A stretch of 64,000 nt of DNA from an uncultured Caryophanales bacterium (GTDB taxonomy: Bacteria > Bacillota_I > Bacilli_A > RFN20 > CAG-826): the NCBI GenBank assembly GCA_946403545.1, contig CAMJAG010000001.1:1-64000 (forward strand). The letters run 5' to 3'. The position numbers were made by a program, and so were the translations under genes. Positions 46,566 through 55,774 of the stretch are shown here, piece after piece (the stretch's first letter is position 1; each line of letters opens with the position of its first letter). The notes below the pieces were generated by a model. The model saw nothing but the letters and a program-made list of their open reading frames with translations, was not told the DNA's origin and made no database searches.

Positions 46566-47489
46566 ATGATTACAGAAATTCATAAGAATTATTCTGCTTT
46601 TCGAGAAATGTTGTTAGCCACAACTGCTTTAAGCAACCGTTCTAGTAAGAAATATGATGACGATTGCAAAGCAATCATTGATTTCATCGGAGAAGCATAT
46701 GGTCTAGAAAAAGACCTCGTAGAATATTGTAAAAAGGTCATTTTAGATGAACTAGTTACAATATCTACTGACCAAGATATCCGCGCTTTCGTAAATTCAC
46801 ATACCGCTGACAGTGAATTAGAAGAATTAGACTCTTTATTAAGCGCTAAATGTGATGTTATTGGAGTTATTAGAAACTTTGGAGAAGTTAGAAGTCCTCA
46901 ATTAAGTGAGACTTGGTTTGACTATAGTCATAGCAATCCATATTATCCAGAAATTAGATATCAACAATTATCTATCGCTGCTTCCACAGGTAATGTAGTA
47001 GCAAATAAGATCGTTGGTATTCTTTCTGTTTTAGGTATTGGATGCGAAGCTACTAGAGAAAAGGTTCTTTCTGGAGTTTATAGACTTAGACAATGCGCTA
47101 TTTGGGGAGACATTTCTTCTCTAATTATGATTAGACAAGTTTATAGAATCTTAGAAATGAAAGAACAAGTAAAACTCTATGATGAATTAGTGTCATTAGT
47201 ACCTTTCATGAAAGAAGGAAGAACAGTAATTCCTCAAAGAATTGCAGAGAAAATCTCTAGAGAAGCAATAGAAACATTCGCAATTATCTGTTCTATTAAA
47301 CAAGACATTATCTTAAATCAACATAAGTTCTACATAGATTATTCATTCGTTGAAGTTATGTTACTTAAAGAAGTTGATTACTATGATAAACTCCACTTCA
47401 TTAATAAATATGACGCTCAAGAGTGGAAAGAAGTTACTAACTCATCATTTAATCCAAATAAGAAGATTGGATTTAAGATTGGAGAATAG
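46566..47489 (+). CDS. Helical repeat (Sel1-like) protein of unknown function
   Basis: 307 residues, mainly alpha-helical. The middle has a Sel1/TPR-like signature (AASTGNVVANKIVGILSVLG, then AIWGD) that suggests a protein-binding solenoid. It is directly followed (3 bases) by the VirD4-like ATPase gene, so it may be its adaptor. GGAGAA precedes the ATG. Confidence 0.6.
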   Translation: MITEIHKNYSAFREMLLATTALSNRSSKKYDDDCKAIIDFIGEAYGLEKDLVEYCKKVILDELVTISTDQDIRAFVNSHTADSELEELDSLLSAKCDVIGVIRNFGEVRSPQLSETWFDYSHSNPYYPEIRYQQLSIAASTGNVVANKIVGILSVLGIGCEATREKVLSGVYRLRQCAIWGDISSLIMIRQVYRILEMKEQVKLYDELVSLVPFMKEGRTVIPQRIAEKISREAIETFAIICSIKQDIILNQHKFYIDYSFVEVMLLKEVDYYDKLHFINKYDAQEWKEVTNSSFNPNKKIGFKIGE

Positions 47490-47492
47490 ATT

Positions 47493-49457
47493 ATGAAAAG
47501 AAGACCATATTCTGAACAAGTATCTCAAAAATACATTGATCAAAATCTTGAAAACACTCAAATAATGTCCTTCCTTGAATATAAAGGTAAAGGCTACGCT
47601 AAATACTTATTTGATGATTTAGCAAAAACTGATATCAAAGGATTCCCATTCTCTAGTGATTTTGTATCTTCTAAAGGGAAATCATATTCCTTTATTGATT
47701 TTGAAAATCTAAGTGATAAAGAAAAAGCGGATTGTAAACTTAGATTCTTCTATTTACCTAATTATCATGAGTTATATATCGGTACTACTGGTTCTGGTAA
47801 AACTACAGGATGTATTGAACCACAAATCAGAGCGATATCCACTCAAAAGAATAAAGCTAACTTATTTATTACTGACCCTAAAGGTGAGTTATTTGAACAT
47901 AATGGTAAATACTTAAAAGACCAAGGTTATAACGTATTTGTTCTTAACTTTAGAAACTTAGGTAGAACTCATACATGGAATCCACTTAAAGAAATGTATG
48001 AAAAACAAATGGAATCTCTCACTATTGGAAAGAATAGTAAGAAATGTAATTGTCCAGTAGATAAGTCACTAGCGTTAATGTCTGAAAAGAGTAAATATCA
48101 AGGCACATATATTGCTTATAAACACATGGCATTTGCAACACAAGAAGACTTTGATAAATACGTGAATATTGAAACTTATTTAAATAAATCCAAAGTTTCT
48201 TCATTAGTTAACCAATTATGTGACTGTATCTTTAGTGAAGATAAATCCACTACAGATAGAACTTGGAGTGATGGTGCTAGAGGATTATTCCATGGTATTT
48301 TATTGTCCATGTTAGAAGAAGCTGTTTTACCAGGAAGTAAGTTTAGCGAACAACATATGACATTAAAGACAGTTAACGATATCTTCAATTTAATTAGAGA
48401 AGGTAGCGAAACTCGCGATTCATATGGAGATCACTACACTAACGAAGAAATGCATGAGAAGATGGTAGACTTCTTGCATGGTAAATCATCTATTTGTATG
48501 AGCAAGTTAAATAATATTATTAAGACTGCTCAAACAACGAGAAAAGGGTTTTTATCAACATTCTTATCCACTACTGAAAAATGGATGCAAGGTCACATCT
48601 ATCAATTGACAAGTCATACATCTATTTCTCTAGAAGATAATGAACATCCTTGGGCGGTATTTGTATCCACTAGAGACTATGATAAATCAGATAATGTTAT
48701 CGCTGGTTTATTCATTGACTGGGTATATAGACAATCTCTACAAGCTGTTGAAGAGAAACGTAAACTCGGTTTAGAACCTAGACCAATTCACTTCTTATTA
48801 GATGAATTCGCTAACATTCCAAGAATCCCTGACTTTGATAATAAGATTGCTACTGCTAGAAGTAGAAATATGTGGTTCCACTTATTCGTTCAATCTTATG
48901 ATCAATTAGATTTAATCTATGGAGAAGAAACAGCCTCTATTATCGTAGATAACTGTAACCAACAAACATTCTTAGGTTCTCAATCTCAAGAAACTAAAGA
49001 AAGATTCTCTAGAGAATGTGGTAAAAAGACTGTTACATCCTTAGAAGGTGTTATTCATGGTGAAGTTAACGATGTTGTAGAAATCCCAGTTGTGCCTATC
49101 ACAAGTCTAGATCAAATCAAACCTGGTGAAATGTACACTAAACGTATTTATTCTCCAATATTAAGATGTAGCTTTATCAGAAGCTATCAATGCGCTCAAC
49201 AAGGTATCTTTAAAAACTTCTGGAATAATAAAGCGGAAGAAGAACTTATTCCACTTAACTATGTTATTCCTGATGATTTAGAACATTCTTATTTACCAGT
49301 ATTAAGCGCTATTGAAGTAAGAAGATTATGTCCACCTAGACCAAGAAATCCTCGTAGTAGAGTTCAATACGAAGATGAAGACATGGAAGCAGAAGATCCT
49401 GAAGACTTTGAAGACTTCTTACATGAAGTTCAACTTAAGATGAAAGGAAAGAAGTAG
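47493..49457 (+). CDS. VirD4/TraG-like ATPase lacking membrane helices
   Basis: 654 residues of the type IV coupling-protein ATPase fold. Walker A GTTGSGKT is at 97-104, followed by FITDPKGELFEHNG, THTWNPL, Walker B FLLDEFANI (Asp437/Glu438) and QSYDQLDLIYGE. Unlike conjugative coupling proteins it has no N-terminal membrane helices, and no relaxase or type IV secretion gene is nearby. Its gene is followed by two ClpP-like genes at 1- and 2-base spacing, so the hexameric motor may feed or regulate a ClpP chamber. The family call is firm and the role is inferred. The C-terminal tail is very acidic. Confidence 0.88.
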   Translation: MKRRPYSEQVSQKYIDQNLENTQIMSFLEYKGKGYAKYLFDDLAKTDIKGFPFSSDFVSSKGKSYSFIDFENLSDKEKADCKLRFFYLPNYHELYIGTTGSGKTTGCIEPQIRAISTQKNKANLFITDPKGELFEHNGKYLKDQGYNVFVLNFRNLGRTHTWNPLKEMYEKQMESLTIGKNSKKCNCPVDKSLALMSEKSKYQGTYIAYKHMAFATQEDFDKYVNIETYLNKSKVSSLVNQLCDCIFSEDKSTTDRTWSDGARGLFHGILLSMLEEAVLPGSKFSEQHMTLKTVNDIFNLIREGSETRDSYGDHYTNEEMHEKMVDFLHGKSSICMSKLNNIIKTAQTTRKGFLSTFLSTTEKWMQGHIYQLTSHTSISLEDNEHPWAVFVSTRDYDKSDNVIAGLFIDWVYRQSLQAVEEKRKLGLEPRPIHFLLDEFANIPRIPDFDNKIATARSRNMWFHLFVQSYDQLDLIYGEETASIIVDNCNQQTFLGSQSQETKERFSRECGKKTVTSLEGVIHGEVNDVVEIPVVPITSLDQIKPGEMYTKRIYSPILRCSFIRSYQCAQQGIFKNFWNNKAEEELIPLNYVIPDDLEHSYLPVLSAIEVRRLCPPRPRNPRSRVQYEDEDMEAEDPEDFEDFLHEVQLKMKGKK

Positions 49458-49458
49458 T

Positions 49459-50004
49459 ATGGCTAACGATAATTTTGAAGAATTATATAAACAAGGAATT
49501 ATAGTCATCACTACTGGTATAGAAGATATGGATGTTACTAGTAACATCATCTTATCTCTTCTTAATTGGAACAGAATTGATCCAAAGAAAGAATTACAAC
49601 TCTATATCTCTTCAGTATCTGGAGACTACCTAAATGTCCTTTCTATTTATGACGCTATCCAATCAATTAGTAATCCAATTTCAGGATATTGTATTGGTTT
49701 AGTTGGTAGTTGCGCTGCACTACTTTTAGCGGCGTGTAACAAAGGTAAACGCTACATTTTAGAGCATAGTCAAATTGCTTTAAGAGAGATTTCTGGCATT
49801 ATTCCTGGTGGAAGTAAACAACAAACAGAAATCGAAATTCTCGCAAACGAATTAGCGTCTCAAAGAGAAACATTTGAATCTCTTCTTTCAAAACATACAG
49901 GTCAATCCGTTGAAGAAATACACCACCTTTGCTATGAAAACACTTATTTAACTCCTGAAGAAGCTATTAAAAAAGGCTTCGTAGATAAGATTGTGAGGAA
50001 ATAA
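49459..50004 (+). CDS. ClpP-like protein with degenerate catalytic triad
   Basis: 181 residues with the ClpP fold. The nucleophile position is kept (GLVGSCAA, Ser84), but the His position is Arg109 (IALRE) and the Asp position is Asn161 (YENTYL). The oxyanion stretch NSPGG reads SSVSG. It is therefore likely inactive, a ClpR-type subunit. It lies one base after the VirD4-like gene and two before an intact ClpP, so a mixed ring is likely. Confidence 0.85.
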   Translation: MANDNFEELYKQGIIVITTGIEDMDVTSNIILSLLNWNRIDPKKELQLYISSVSGDYLNVLSIYDAIQSISNPISGYCIGLVGSCAALLLAACNKGKRYILEHSQIALREISGIIPGGSKQQTEIEILANELASQRETFESLLSKHTGQSVEEIHHLCYENTYLTPEEAIKKGFVDKIVRK

Positions 50005-50006
50005 TT

Positions 50007-50519
50007 ATGGATAACAGAATTATTACTTTAAATGGTGAAATCAACGAAGGAAGCGCGATGAAAGTTATTCTTTCATTACTTCAAATGGATGCTGAAAATA
50101 GAAAACAACCAATATATCTATATATCAACTCTCCTGGTGGAAATATTGTTCATGGATTAGCAATATATGATGTTATGAATAACATATCCGCTCCGGTATA
50201 TACAGTATGTAATGGCATGGCAGCATCGATGGGTAGTTTCTTACTCTCTTGTGGTGCTAAAGGACATAGATATTGTTTAAAACACTCTCGTATTCTTATC
50301 CATCAACCACTTGTCTATAACAACTATGGAAGAATGATTGAAGAAAGCGAAGCTCAACAAATCGCCGCTAATTTAAGAAAAGATAGAGATAAATTAGAAC
50401 AAATCATGGCAGACAATTCTGGTAAAGACATTAAAGTCTTCCATAAGGATTGTGAAAGAGACCATTGGATGAGCGCTCAAGAAGCTCTAGACTATGGTCT
50501 AATAGATAAGATTATCTAA
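50007..50519 (+). CDS. ClpP-type serine protease with intact triad
   Basis: 170 residues, shorter than housekeeping ClpP (about 195). The triad is complete: Ser74 in GMAASMG, His99 in ILIHQP and Asp152 in ERDHWMSA. NSPGG at 41-45 forms the oxyanion turn. The N-terminal axial loop is short, and no Clp ATPase gene is in the window. It is paired with the degenerate copy and the VirD4-like ATPase. It is probably a specialised ClpP rather than the housekeeping one. Confidence 0.87.
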   Translation: MDNRIITLNGEINEGSAMKVILSLLQMDAENRKQPIYLYINSPGGNIVHGLAIYDVMNNISAPVYTVCNGMAASMGSFLLSCGAKGHRYCLKHSRILIHQPLVYNNYGRMIEESEAQQIAANLRKDRDKLEQIMADNSGKDIKVFHKDCERDHWMSAQEALDYGLIDKII

Positions 50520-50520
50520 G

Positions 50521-50551
50521 AAAAGAGGAAGTCCTAGACTTCCTTTTATTT
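50521..50551. terminator. Bidirectional terminator between the two convergent operons
   Basis: AGGAAGTC-cta-GACTTCCT with TTTTATTT on the plus strand and TTTTC on the minus strand. It separates the ClpP gene from the IMPase-family gene. Confidence 0.8.
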
Positions 50552-51304
50552 CACTCTATTAAGTATTAACTCAAGTGTTTCTTGGTTATTTGCAACCACT
50601 AATGAATCGCTACCAAATTCGTATTCTTTTTTATTGATGGTTTTATAAACCATTCCAGCTTCTTTTATCAATAAAAGACCTGGTGCTATATCCCATATGT
50701 AATTGTAGTAGCAGATATATGCTTGTGCTTTTGATGTGGCTAATGTAGTAAAGTCTACACAAGCCGCTCCTAAAAGTCTCGTTTTAAGGAAATTCCCTTG
50801 TAAATCCTTCATTAATTCAAATTGTTTATCAAATGAAATGGTTTTGTTATCTTTATAAAAATCACTAGATAATAAAACTCCATCTTCATGTTTAATATCT
50901 TTATTTACTTTAATAGGTTTTCCATTAAGGAAAGCTCCACCATCTTTCTTAGCAAGATATAACTCATCCTTATATGGCAAATAGATTATTGATAACACTA
51001 CTTCTTTCCTTTGGAAAACCGCTAGTTGAATACCACAAAGTTCTATGCCCATTGAATAGTTACAAGTGCCATCAAGTGGATCGATAACAAAGGTTAGTTC
51101 ATCTGTTAGTGGTTCGTTTTTACTTTCTTCTGCGATTATTTTTGCTTGAGGGAATTCTTTTTTAATAGCGTTAACAAAATAATCATTAAGTTCTAAATCC
51201 GCTTCTGAGAGTAAGTCATTAATAGATTTATGTTTAATTGATTTATGTTGCTTAAAGAATATGTCTTTTGAAGATAAAACTAGTTGTTTTAAATACTCTT
51301 CCAT
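50546..51304 (-). CDS. Inositol-monophosphatase-family phosphatase
   Basis: 252 residues. Metal-binding motifs are EES near 59-61, DPLDGTCNY near 82-90 and WDIAPGLLLIKEAG near 203. The family includes inositol-1-phosphatase, CysQ-type PAP phosphatase and NADP phosphatases. It is the last gene of an operon whose upstream gene encodes a TIR-STAND protein 4 bases away, so a nucleotide phosphate substrate is worth considering. This is an inference, and it could equally be housekeeping. Confidence 0.88.
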   Translation of the reverse strand: MEEYLKQLVLSSKDIFFKQHKSIKHKSINDLLSEADLELNDYFVNAIKKEFPQAKIIAEESKNEPLTDELTFVIDPLDGTCNYSMGIELCGIQLAVFQRKEVVLSIIYLPYKDELYLAKKDGGAFLNGKPIKVNKDIKHEDGVLLSSDFYKDNKTISFDKQFELMKDLQGNFLKTRLLGAACVDFTTLATSKAQAYICYYNYIWDIAPGLLLIKEAGMVYKTINKKEYEFGSDSLVVANNQETLELILNRVK

Positions 51305-51308
51305 GCGA

Positions 51309-54155
51309 TTATCCCTTCAAATCTCTAATAAATTTCTCAACATGTTTAATCCATGTTAATACTGATTCATTTTGTAAGTATTCGTATTTTCTTGTTACTT
51401 TTTGTGCTTCGCAAATCAAATTATATAAAGCTTGTGCTTCAGTTAATTCGATTGGAATATTTAGTTTTTCCGCAATTTCAATTGCTTCAGAACAAGGAGC
51501 TTCCGCTTTTGCAAGTAAGGAAGTATCTCCATTATAGTTTACTAAATAGTAAAGAGAAGTTAAGAAATAGATTTGACCTTGGTCATATAAATCTTTATTC
51601 TCTTTAGCACATTTCATTGCTTCTTCTTTTAATTCCATGATCCTTGCTTCATTGCCACGATTAACAATTTCATAGAACATAGATGTATATAAGAATCTTG
51701 TGTAATATCTATCATGTTGGTTATATAAGACATAGATTGCTTCCGCTTTATTAAGTTTATCTTTAGCTTTAGCTAAATCCATATGCCATATACATGCATC
51801 AGCGTATACACGATAGTCTTCCGCTAAGAAGAGGTGATCTCCAATTTGAGTGCCATCTTCCATTTCTTCTTTAACTCTTTTATCAAGAAGCGCGACAGCA
51901 TTATCTGCTGCTTTATAGCAGTTTTCTAAATCAAGCCTTCTACAATAAACTTTTGATAAAGTTAAGTTAATCAAAGATTCTTCGTATAAATCGCCTGCTT
52001 CTTTAGCGTCTTTGATCGCACCATCACTCATTCCTATGAGTTCGTCGAATAGCACCATCTTGCGATAAACAAGCATTGCCATTCTTTCAAATTCACTACG
52101 AATTTCTATGTCTAATTCGCCTAAATCATGTTCTTTGATGAATTCTTTAATGTCATTAAATGCTTCAGTAAATGATAAGGAAATATAGTGGAATTGAATA
52201 ACTCCCATATCATAGTTCACATCATCACTTGGATCTCTATTCTTTAAGAACTTACCAAATCCTGCTTCTTTAAGTTTGATAAATAAGCCAGCGTTATAGA
52301 TTGCTTGTCTATATTTGATAAAGATTTTTGTAAAACATTCAGACTGATAGATTTCAAACGCTTCATAATCATCATCCTTATAGATGTAATTGATGTTATC
52401 AATGTATTCAAATAATCCTTCATAAAGAGTGTAAAGTTTTGATTTAATACACACTCTTAAAAAGTCAAAATTCTTTAATAGTTTACAAAGTTTTTCTGTC
52501 TTTTTAAGTGCTTTTAAGGCTTTTTGATAGTCTAAGATGACATAAGGATTGTTCTTCCATTCACCTAATTCAATTTGCTTTTCAATATATTCAAGCAAGA
52601 TCTTATAACCATCTCTTCTAGAGACACAATATTTTGCAGGACATTCGTTAGATTCACTTAACCAGTCTAAAATTGATTTATGTCTACTCTTAAGAGTGCC
52701 ATCTTCAATAATTACAAAGTAATTAGATACTATATCGATATTCTTTCTAATTTCAGATTCTGATAGACCTGTTGCATCCGCTAAAAACTCCACTGTTGGA
52801 GGAACGCTTGTAGCGAGTAATAAAGATATAATCTTTCTAATATCTTCATAATCATCTGGTGCTTTAGGGAAAATTCTATCAAACCAGATTAAGTAGTATG
52901 AATAAATTCCGTCAGGGAATTCTCTAACGTTATCTAAAGAGTATTCACCACTCTTAATTAGACTAACAATACTCTTAGCATATAAGAATGATCCATGTGT
53001 TTTTCCAAGCAAAATCCTCAGTGTTTCTGCATCGAATTTATAATTTGAGAGTGCTTGGTCATAATACTTTTTAATATCCGCAACGTTTTCTTCATTGTTT
53101 TCTAACATGCTGAAAACGTGACAACTTGAGAAGTAACTAACAACATTCTTTTGAGGTCTAGTTGAACATAAAATCTTTAACCAAGAAGGTAAAGTGTTTT
53201 GATAAGTCACTATCATCTCAGCAATTTCATTTTTATTATCCAAAACTGCTTCATCTAATGCATCGATAACAATTATTTGAGGGTTCTTAAAAGTAACTTT
53301 GTTACCTACTTCAATAAAGAACAACTCAAATAATCTTTTAGCGTCTAAATTATCTATATTTGCTTCTCTAGTTAAAATCTTTTTAATTTCGAGATTATAA
53401 TCTTCGTTACGACCAGCGATTTGTGCTGCTAAGTTTTTAATAATACTTCTAGCGTCAGTCTTAGTTCTATTACCAAAGCTACAGAAATGGATACCTGCAA
53501 CATTGTTATGGAAATTAATAGTTAACATAGCGCACATTGCAGTCTTTCCAATACCTGGAGCAGCTTGTAATAAATAGATTGGTAAACTATCTGGTTTATT
53601 AATCCATTTTTCTACATCCGCGAAGAAAGAATCTCTACCAACAAAGTTGAGTGTATGATGAGTAATTTCAAAAGCGTCAATAGCTTGGACTTCTTTAGAA
53701 ATATCAAAACCAGTATCGAAGTAGCCTACTTCTTCTTCGTTTCTAACGATCTTTAGTAATCTTTGATAGCAACTTTCGTATACATCTTCAATGATTGAAT
53801 TATCCGCTGCGACAGCGTTTTTAATCATGATTCTTTGTAAACGAACAATTGAAAGAGGAACATAAGAGTCATCTAACATGATAGGAACAATTGTTTTCTT
53901 ATATTCCACTGCTCTAGCGAGTTCATTTAAACAATATCCGTCTAGAGAAACAGACTTTTTAGATACAAAGAAAACAAAATGACTACATCTTTGAATCGCG
54001 TTATCAATTTTAGTTTCCCAATCACCTTGATATAGATAGTCCTTATCAAGGAAGACTTCATAAACTTCTTCTTTGCGTAAATCAGTAACAACTTTATTGA
54101 CTACGTTTTCTAAAGTTTGATGTCCATAGGATATGAAAATAACTTGTTTATCCAT
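51309..54155 (-). CDS. TIR-STAND (NACHT-like) NTPase with helical-repeat C terminus
   Basis: 948 residues. TIR domain at 4-125 (IFISYGHQT, candidate Glu78 in CLNELARA). STAND ATPase at about 170-480: Walker A APGIGKT near 199-205, Walker B IIVIDALDE at 294-302 and sensor region ILCSTRPQKN. The last 450 residues form TPR-like helices with an LSKVYCRRLD...NCYKAADNAV pattern. The architecture matches prokaryotic NLR-like immune proteins, where the repeats sense a trigger and TIR depletes NAD. It overlaps the MBL gene by 8 bases and so is co-translated with it. Confidence 0.9.
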   Translation of the reverse strand: MDKQVIFISYGHQTLENVVNKVVTDLRKEEVYEVFLDKDYLYQGDWETKIDNAIQRCSHFVFFVSKKSVSLDGYCLNELARAVEYKKTIVPIMLDDSYVPLSIVRLQRIMIKNAVAADNSIIEDVYESCYQRLLKIVRNEEEVGYFDTGFDISKEVQAIDAFEITHHTLNFVGRDSFFADVEKWINKPDSLPIYLLQAAPGIGKTAMCAMLTINFHNNVAGIHFCSFGNRTKTDARSIIKNLAAQIAGRNEDYNLEIKKILTREANIDNLDAKRLFELFFIEVGNKVTFKNPQIIVIDALDEAVLDNKNEIAEMIVTYQNTLPSWLKILCSTRPQKNVVSYFSSCHVFSMLENNEENVADIKKYYDQALSNYKFDAETLRILLGKTHGSFLYAKSIVSLIKSGEYSLDNVREFPDGIYSYYLIWFDRIFPKAPDDYEDIRKIISLLLATSVPPTVEFLADATGLSESEIRKNIDIVSNYFVIIEDGTLKSRHKSILDWLSESNECPAKYCVSRRDGYKILLEYIEKQIELGEWKNNPYVILDYQKALKALKKTEKLCKLLKNFDFLRVCIKSKLYTLYEGLFEYIDNINYIYKDDDYEAFEIYQSECFTKIFIKYRQAIYNAGLFIKLKEAGFGKFLKNRDPSDDVNYDMGVIQFHYISLSFTEAFNDIKEFIKEHDLGELDIEIRSEFERMAMLVYRKMVLFDELIGMSDGAIKDAKEAGDLYEESLINLTLSKVYCRRLDLENCYKAADNAVALLDKRVKEEMEDGTQIGDHLFLAEDYRVYADACIWHMDLAKAKDKLNKAEAIYVLYNQHDRYYTRFLYTSMFYEIVNRGNEARIMELKEEAMKCAKENKDLYDQGQIYFLTSLYYLVNYNGDTSLLAKAEAPCSEAIEIAEKLNIPIELTEAQALYNLICEAQKVTRKYEYLQNESVLTWIKHVEKFIRDLKG

Positions 54156-54837
54156 GTACTTTTTCCTCTAAAGCAATGTTATAACCCGCTTTCTTGCCTT
54201 CATTTAATGTTTCTTCATTTGCTAAATGCATAAGAGTAATTTTCTTTCTCTCTTCCATATTGAAGGCGTTATTTAATACTGAAATATGAGTATGTATCAT
54301 CGCATTAAGAGAAGTTGTAACTTCATGATACATTTCATCTATTTTTCCTGATTTAAGTTCTCTAACTGCTCTATCAAGTAGTTCAGATGTATCTCCTGAA
54401 TAGTAGAAATTAATTTCTTTAGAATATACAAAATATGCATAACTACCAGGAATATGTGGAACTTCAACAGGTTCCACTTTTAAATCTTTGATTAAAGAGT
54501 AGTCATTATATATTTCAAAATCAAAATCTAAACCAGTTAATTGGAGTAGTTTTTTAAGATTATCTTTTAAAGGATAGAAGACTTTTACCGTCTTTTTTGA
54601 GAAGAAATGAATCCAATATAAGAATGGTTCAAGGCTTCCAATATGATCACTATGAAGATGGGTAATTAAAACAACAATTTCATCAACATCATCTAAAAGA
54701 TGAAGTGCTAAAATCTTGTCACAAATTTTCTCGCCCATATCAAAAATATACAATTTGCCATTTTGTTTAAAATAAGCACAATTGTTATTTGTGAAATAGT
54801 TAAAAGCGGCTCCTACACCTAAAAATTTTAAATACAT
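54148..54837 (-). CDS. MBL-fold metal-dependent hydrolase
   Basis: 229 residues. The metal motif is THLHSDH at 59-65 (His60, His62, Asp64, His65), with later VPHIPGS, YYSGDTSE and LMHLANEE. This is the layout of the RNase Z/phosphodiesterase branch of the metallo-beta-lactamase superfamily. It could hydrolyse a cyclic or linear nucleotide signal made or sensed by its neighbours, which is an inference. The gene overlaps the TIR-STAND gene and follows the RyR gene by 2 bases. Confidence 0.85.
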   Translation of the reverse strand: MYLKFLGVGAAFNYFTNNNCAYFKQNGKLYIFDMGEKICDKILALHLLDDVDEIVVLITHLHSDHIGSLEPFLYWIHFFSKKTVKVFYPLKDNLKKLLQLTGLDFDFEIYNDYSLIKDLKVEPVEVPHIPGSYAYFVYSKEINFYYSGDTSELLDRAVRELKSGKIDEMYHEVTTSLNAMIHTHISVLNNAFNMEERKKITLMHLANEETLNEGKKAGYNIALEEKVHG

Positions 54838-54839
54838 AA

Positions 54840-55097
54840 TTATTTAATTATCTTATAGCCTTCTTTAAGAATACATTTAATCGTAGCAAGAGCGGTATTC
54901 CTATCATATTCTTTTTCTTCTTCAGGAAGTTCATCATAAGGCACTAAACAAGGAGTTTGTTTTTTAGTGTCATTTCTTTCTGGACCATAGGTCCATCCAT
55001 CTTTGATTCTTCCTTCCATCCAAGTTATATGGACTTGTTCCGCTATTATTTCGATAAGTTGTTTTATATCTTCAGTGATAACAATATCTTTTTCCAT
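54840..55097 (-). CDS. Stand-alone RyR-domain protein
   Basis: 85 residues that are almost exactly one ryanodine-receptor repeat (RyR) domain: HITW at 23-26, R30, GWTYG at 34-38, RND at 41-43, PCLVPYDELP at 49-58 and EKEYDR at 61-66. In animals these repeats sit in calcium-release channels. In bacteria they are found in predicted nucleotide-centred conflict systems. It is probably a ligand-binding sensor. It lies 2 bases from genes on both sides. Confidence 0.85.
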   Translation of the reverse strand: MEKDIVITEDIKQLIEIIAEQVHITWMEGRIKDGWTYGPERNDTKKQTPCLVPYDELPEEEKEYDRNTALATIKCILKEGYKIIK

Positions 55098-55099
55098 AA

Positions 55100-55537
55100 T
55101 TATTCGTCTTCTAGTATTTTTTGAAATAAGCTGTATTCATCTCTAGTTATTGTATCATCACTAGCAGTTAGAGCGATACCATATAAAACAACAGCAGTTT
55201 TAGTATCTTCATCAAATTCTTCTTTGATATTATTTACCATTGCTTTAACAAAAGCTTCTTTATCTCCAAATTGAGTAGCATGGAAGAATTCTCTATAAGA
55301 AACATCTAATCCTGTTGCTTCTTTAAAGAATCCATATTCCTTAACAGCGCAATCTTTATCAGCAGAAACGTACATTCTAGTTAAGTTAATAACAATATTA
55401 GCGATTCTATCTTTGTGATAATCTTGTTTTCTAAGATTACGATAAAGTCTTTCTAAAGCTTGTCTACCTAACTTTGCTCTTTCAGCATCTTCTAAATTAA
55501 CAACTTCATGCATGACTCGTTCTACTTCTTTATTCAT
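55100..55537 (-). CDS. TerB-like helical protein (second paralogue)
   Basis: 145 residues, all helical, with the TerB-like pattern MYVSADKDCAVKEYGFFKEATG and a C-terminal LTASDDTITRDEYSLFQKIL. The acidic loops resemble the metal-binding site of TerB. It is clearly a paralogue of the 55774 gene. TerB-type proteins are common in predicted stress and anti-phage complexes. Confidence 0.72.
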   Translation of the reverse strand: MNKEVERVMHEVVNLEDAERAKLGRQALERLYRNLRKQDYHKDRIANIVINLTRMYVSADKDCAVKEYGFFKEATGLDVSYREFFHATQFGDKEAFVKAMVNNIKEEFDEDTKTAVVLYGIALTASDDTITRDEYSLFQKILEDE

Positions 55538-55552
55538 AATATGTTCTTCCTA

Positions 55553-55774
55553 TTATTTTTTACTTTTTAGATTACAAGCATTTGGGAAATTAATTTCCCA
55601 CGCTGCTGCTCTTGCTATTTGAAGTAATTTATATTTCTTATCTTCATCAGTTATCTCTTTGATAACTTCTTTAGTATTTGGATTTAACAAAAATATTTTG
55701 GATTCTTTAACTCCAAATACTGAATCTCTTACTTCGTATAAGTGTCTTCCGTTACGAAATTGAAATGGTTTCAT
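55553..55774 (-). CDS. Small basic protein between two TerB-like genes
   Basis: 73 residues, two or three beta strands (HLYEVRDSVFGVKESKIFLL) then a helix (LQIARAAAWEINF). No family recognised. Its start overlaps the stop of the upstream TerB-like gene by one base, so it belongs to the operon. Confidence 0.6.
   Translation of the reverse strand: MKPFQFRNGRHLYEVRDSVFGVKESKIFLLNPNTKEVIKEITDEDKKYKLLQIARAAAWEINFPNACNLKSKK

Noticed and set aside
47493..50519. Part of a conjugative element
   Set aside because: Apart from the VirD4 fold there is no relaxase, VirB4, T4SS or integrase gene, and the ATPase has no membrane helices.
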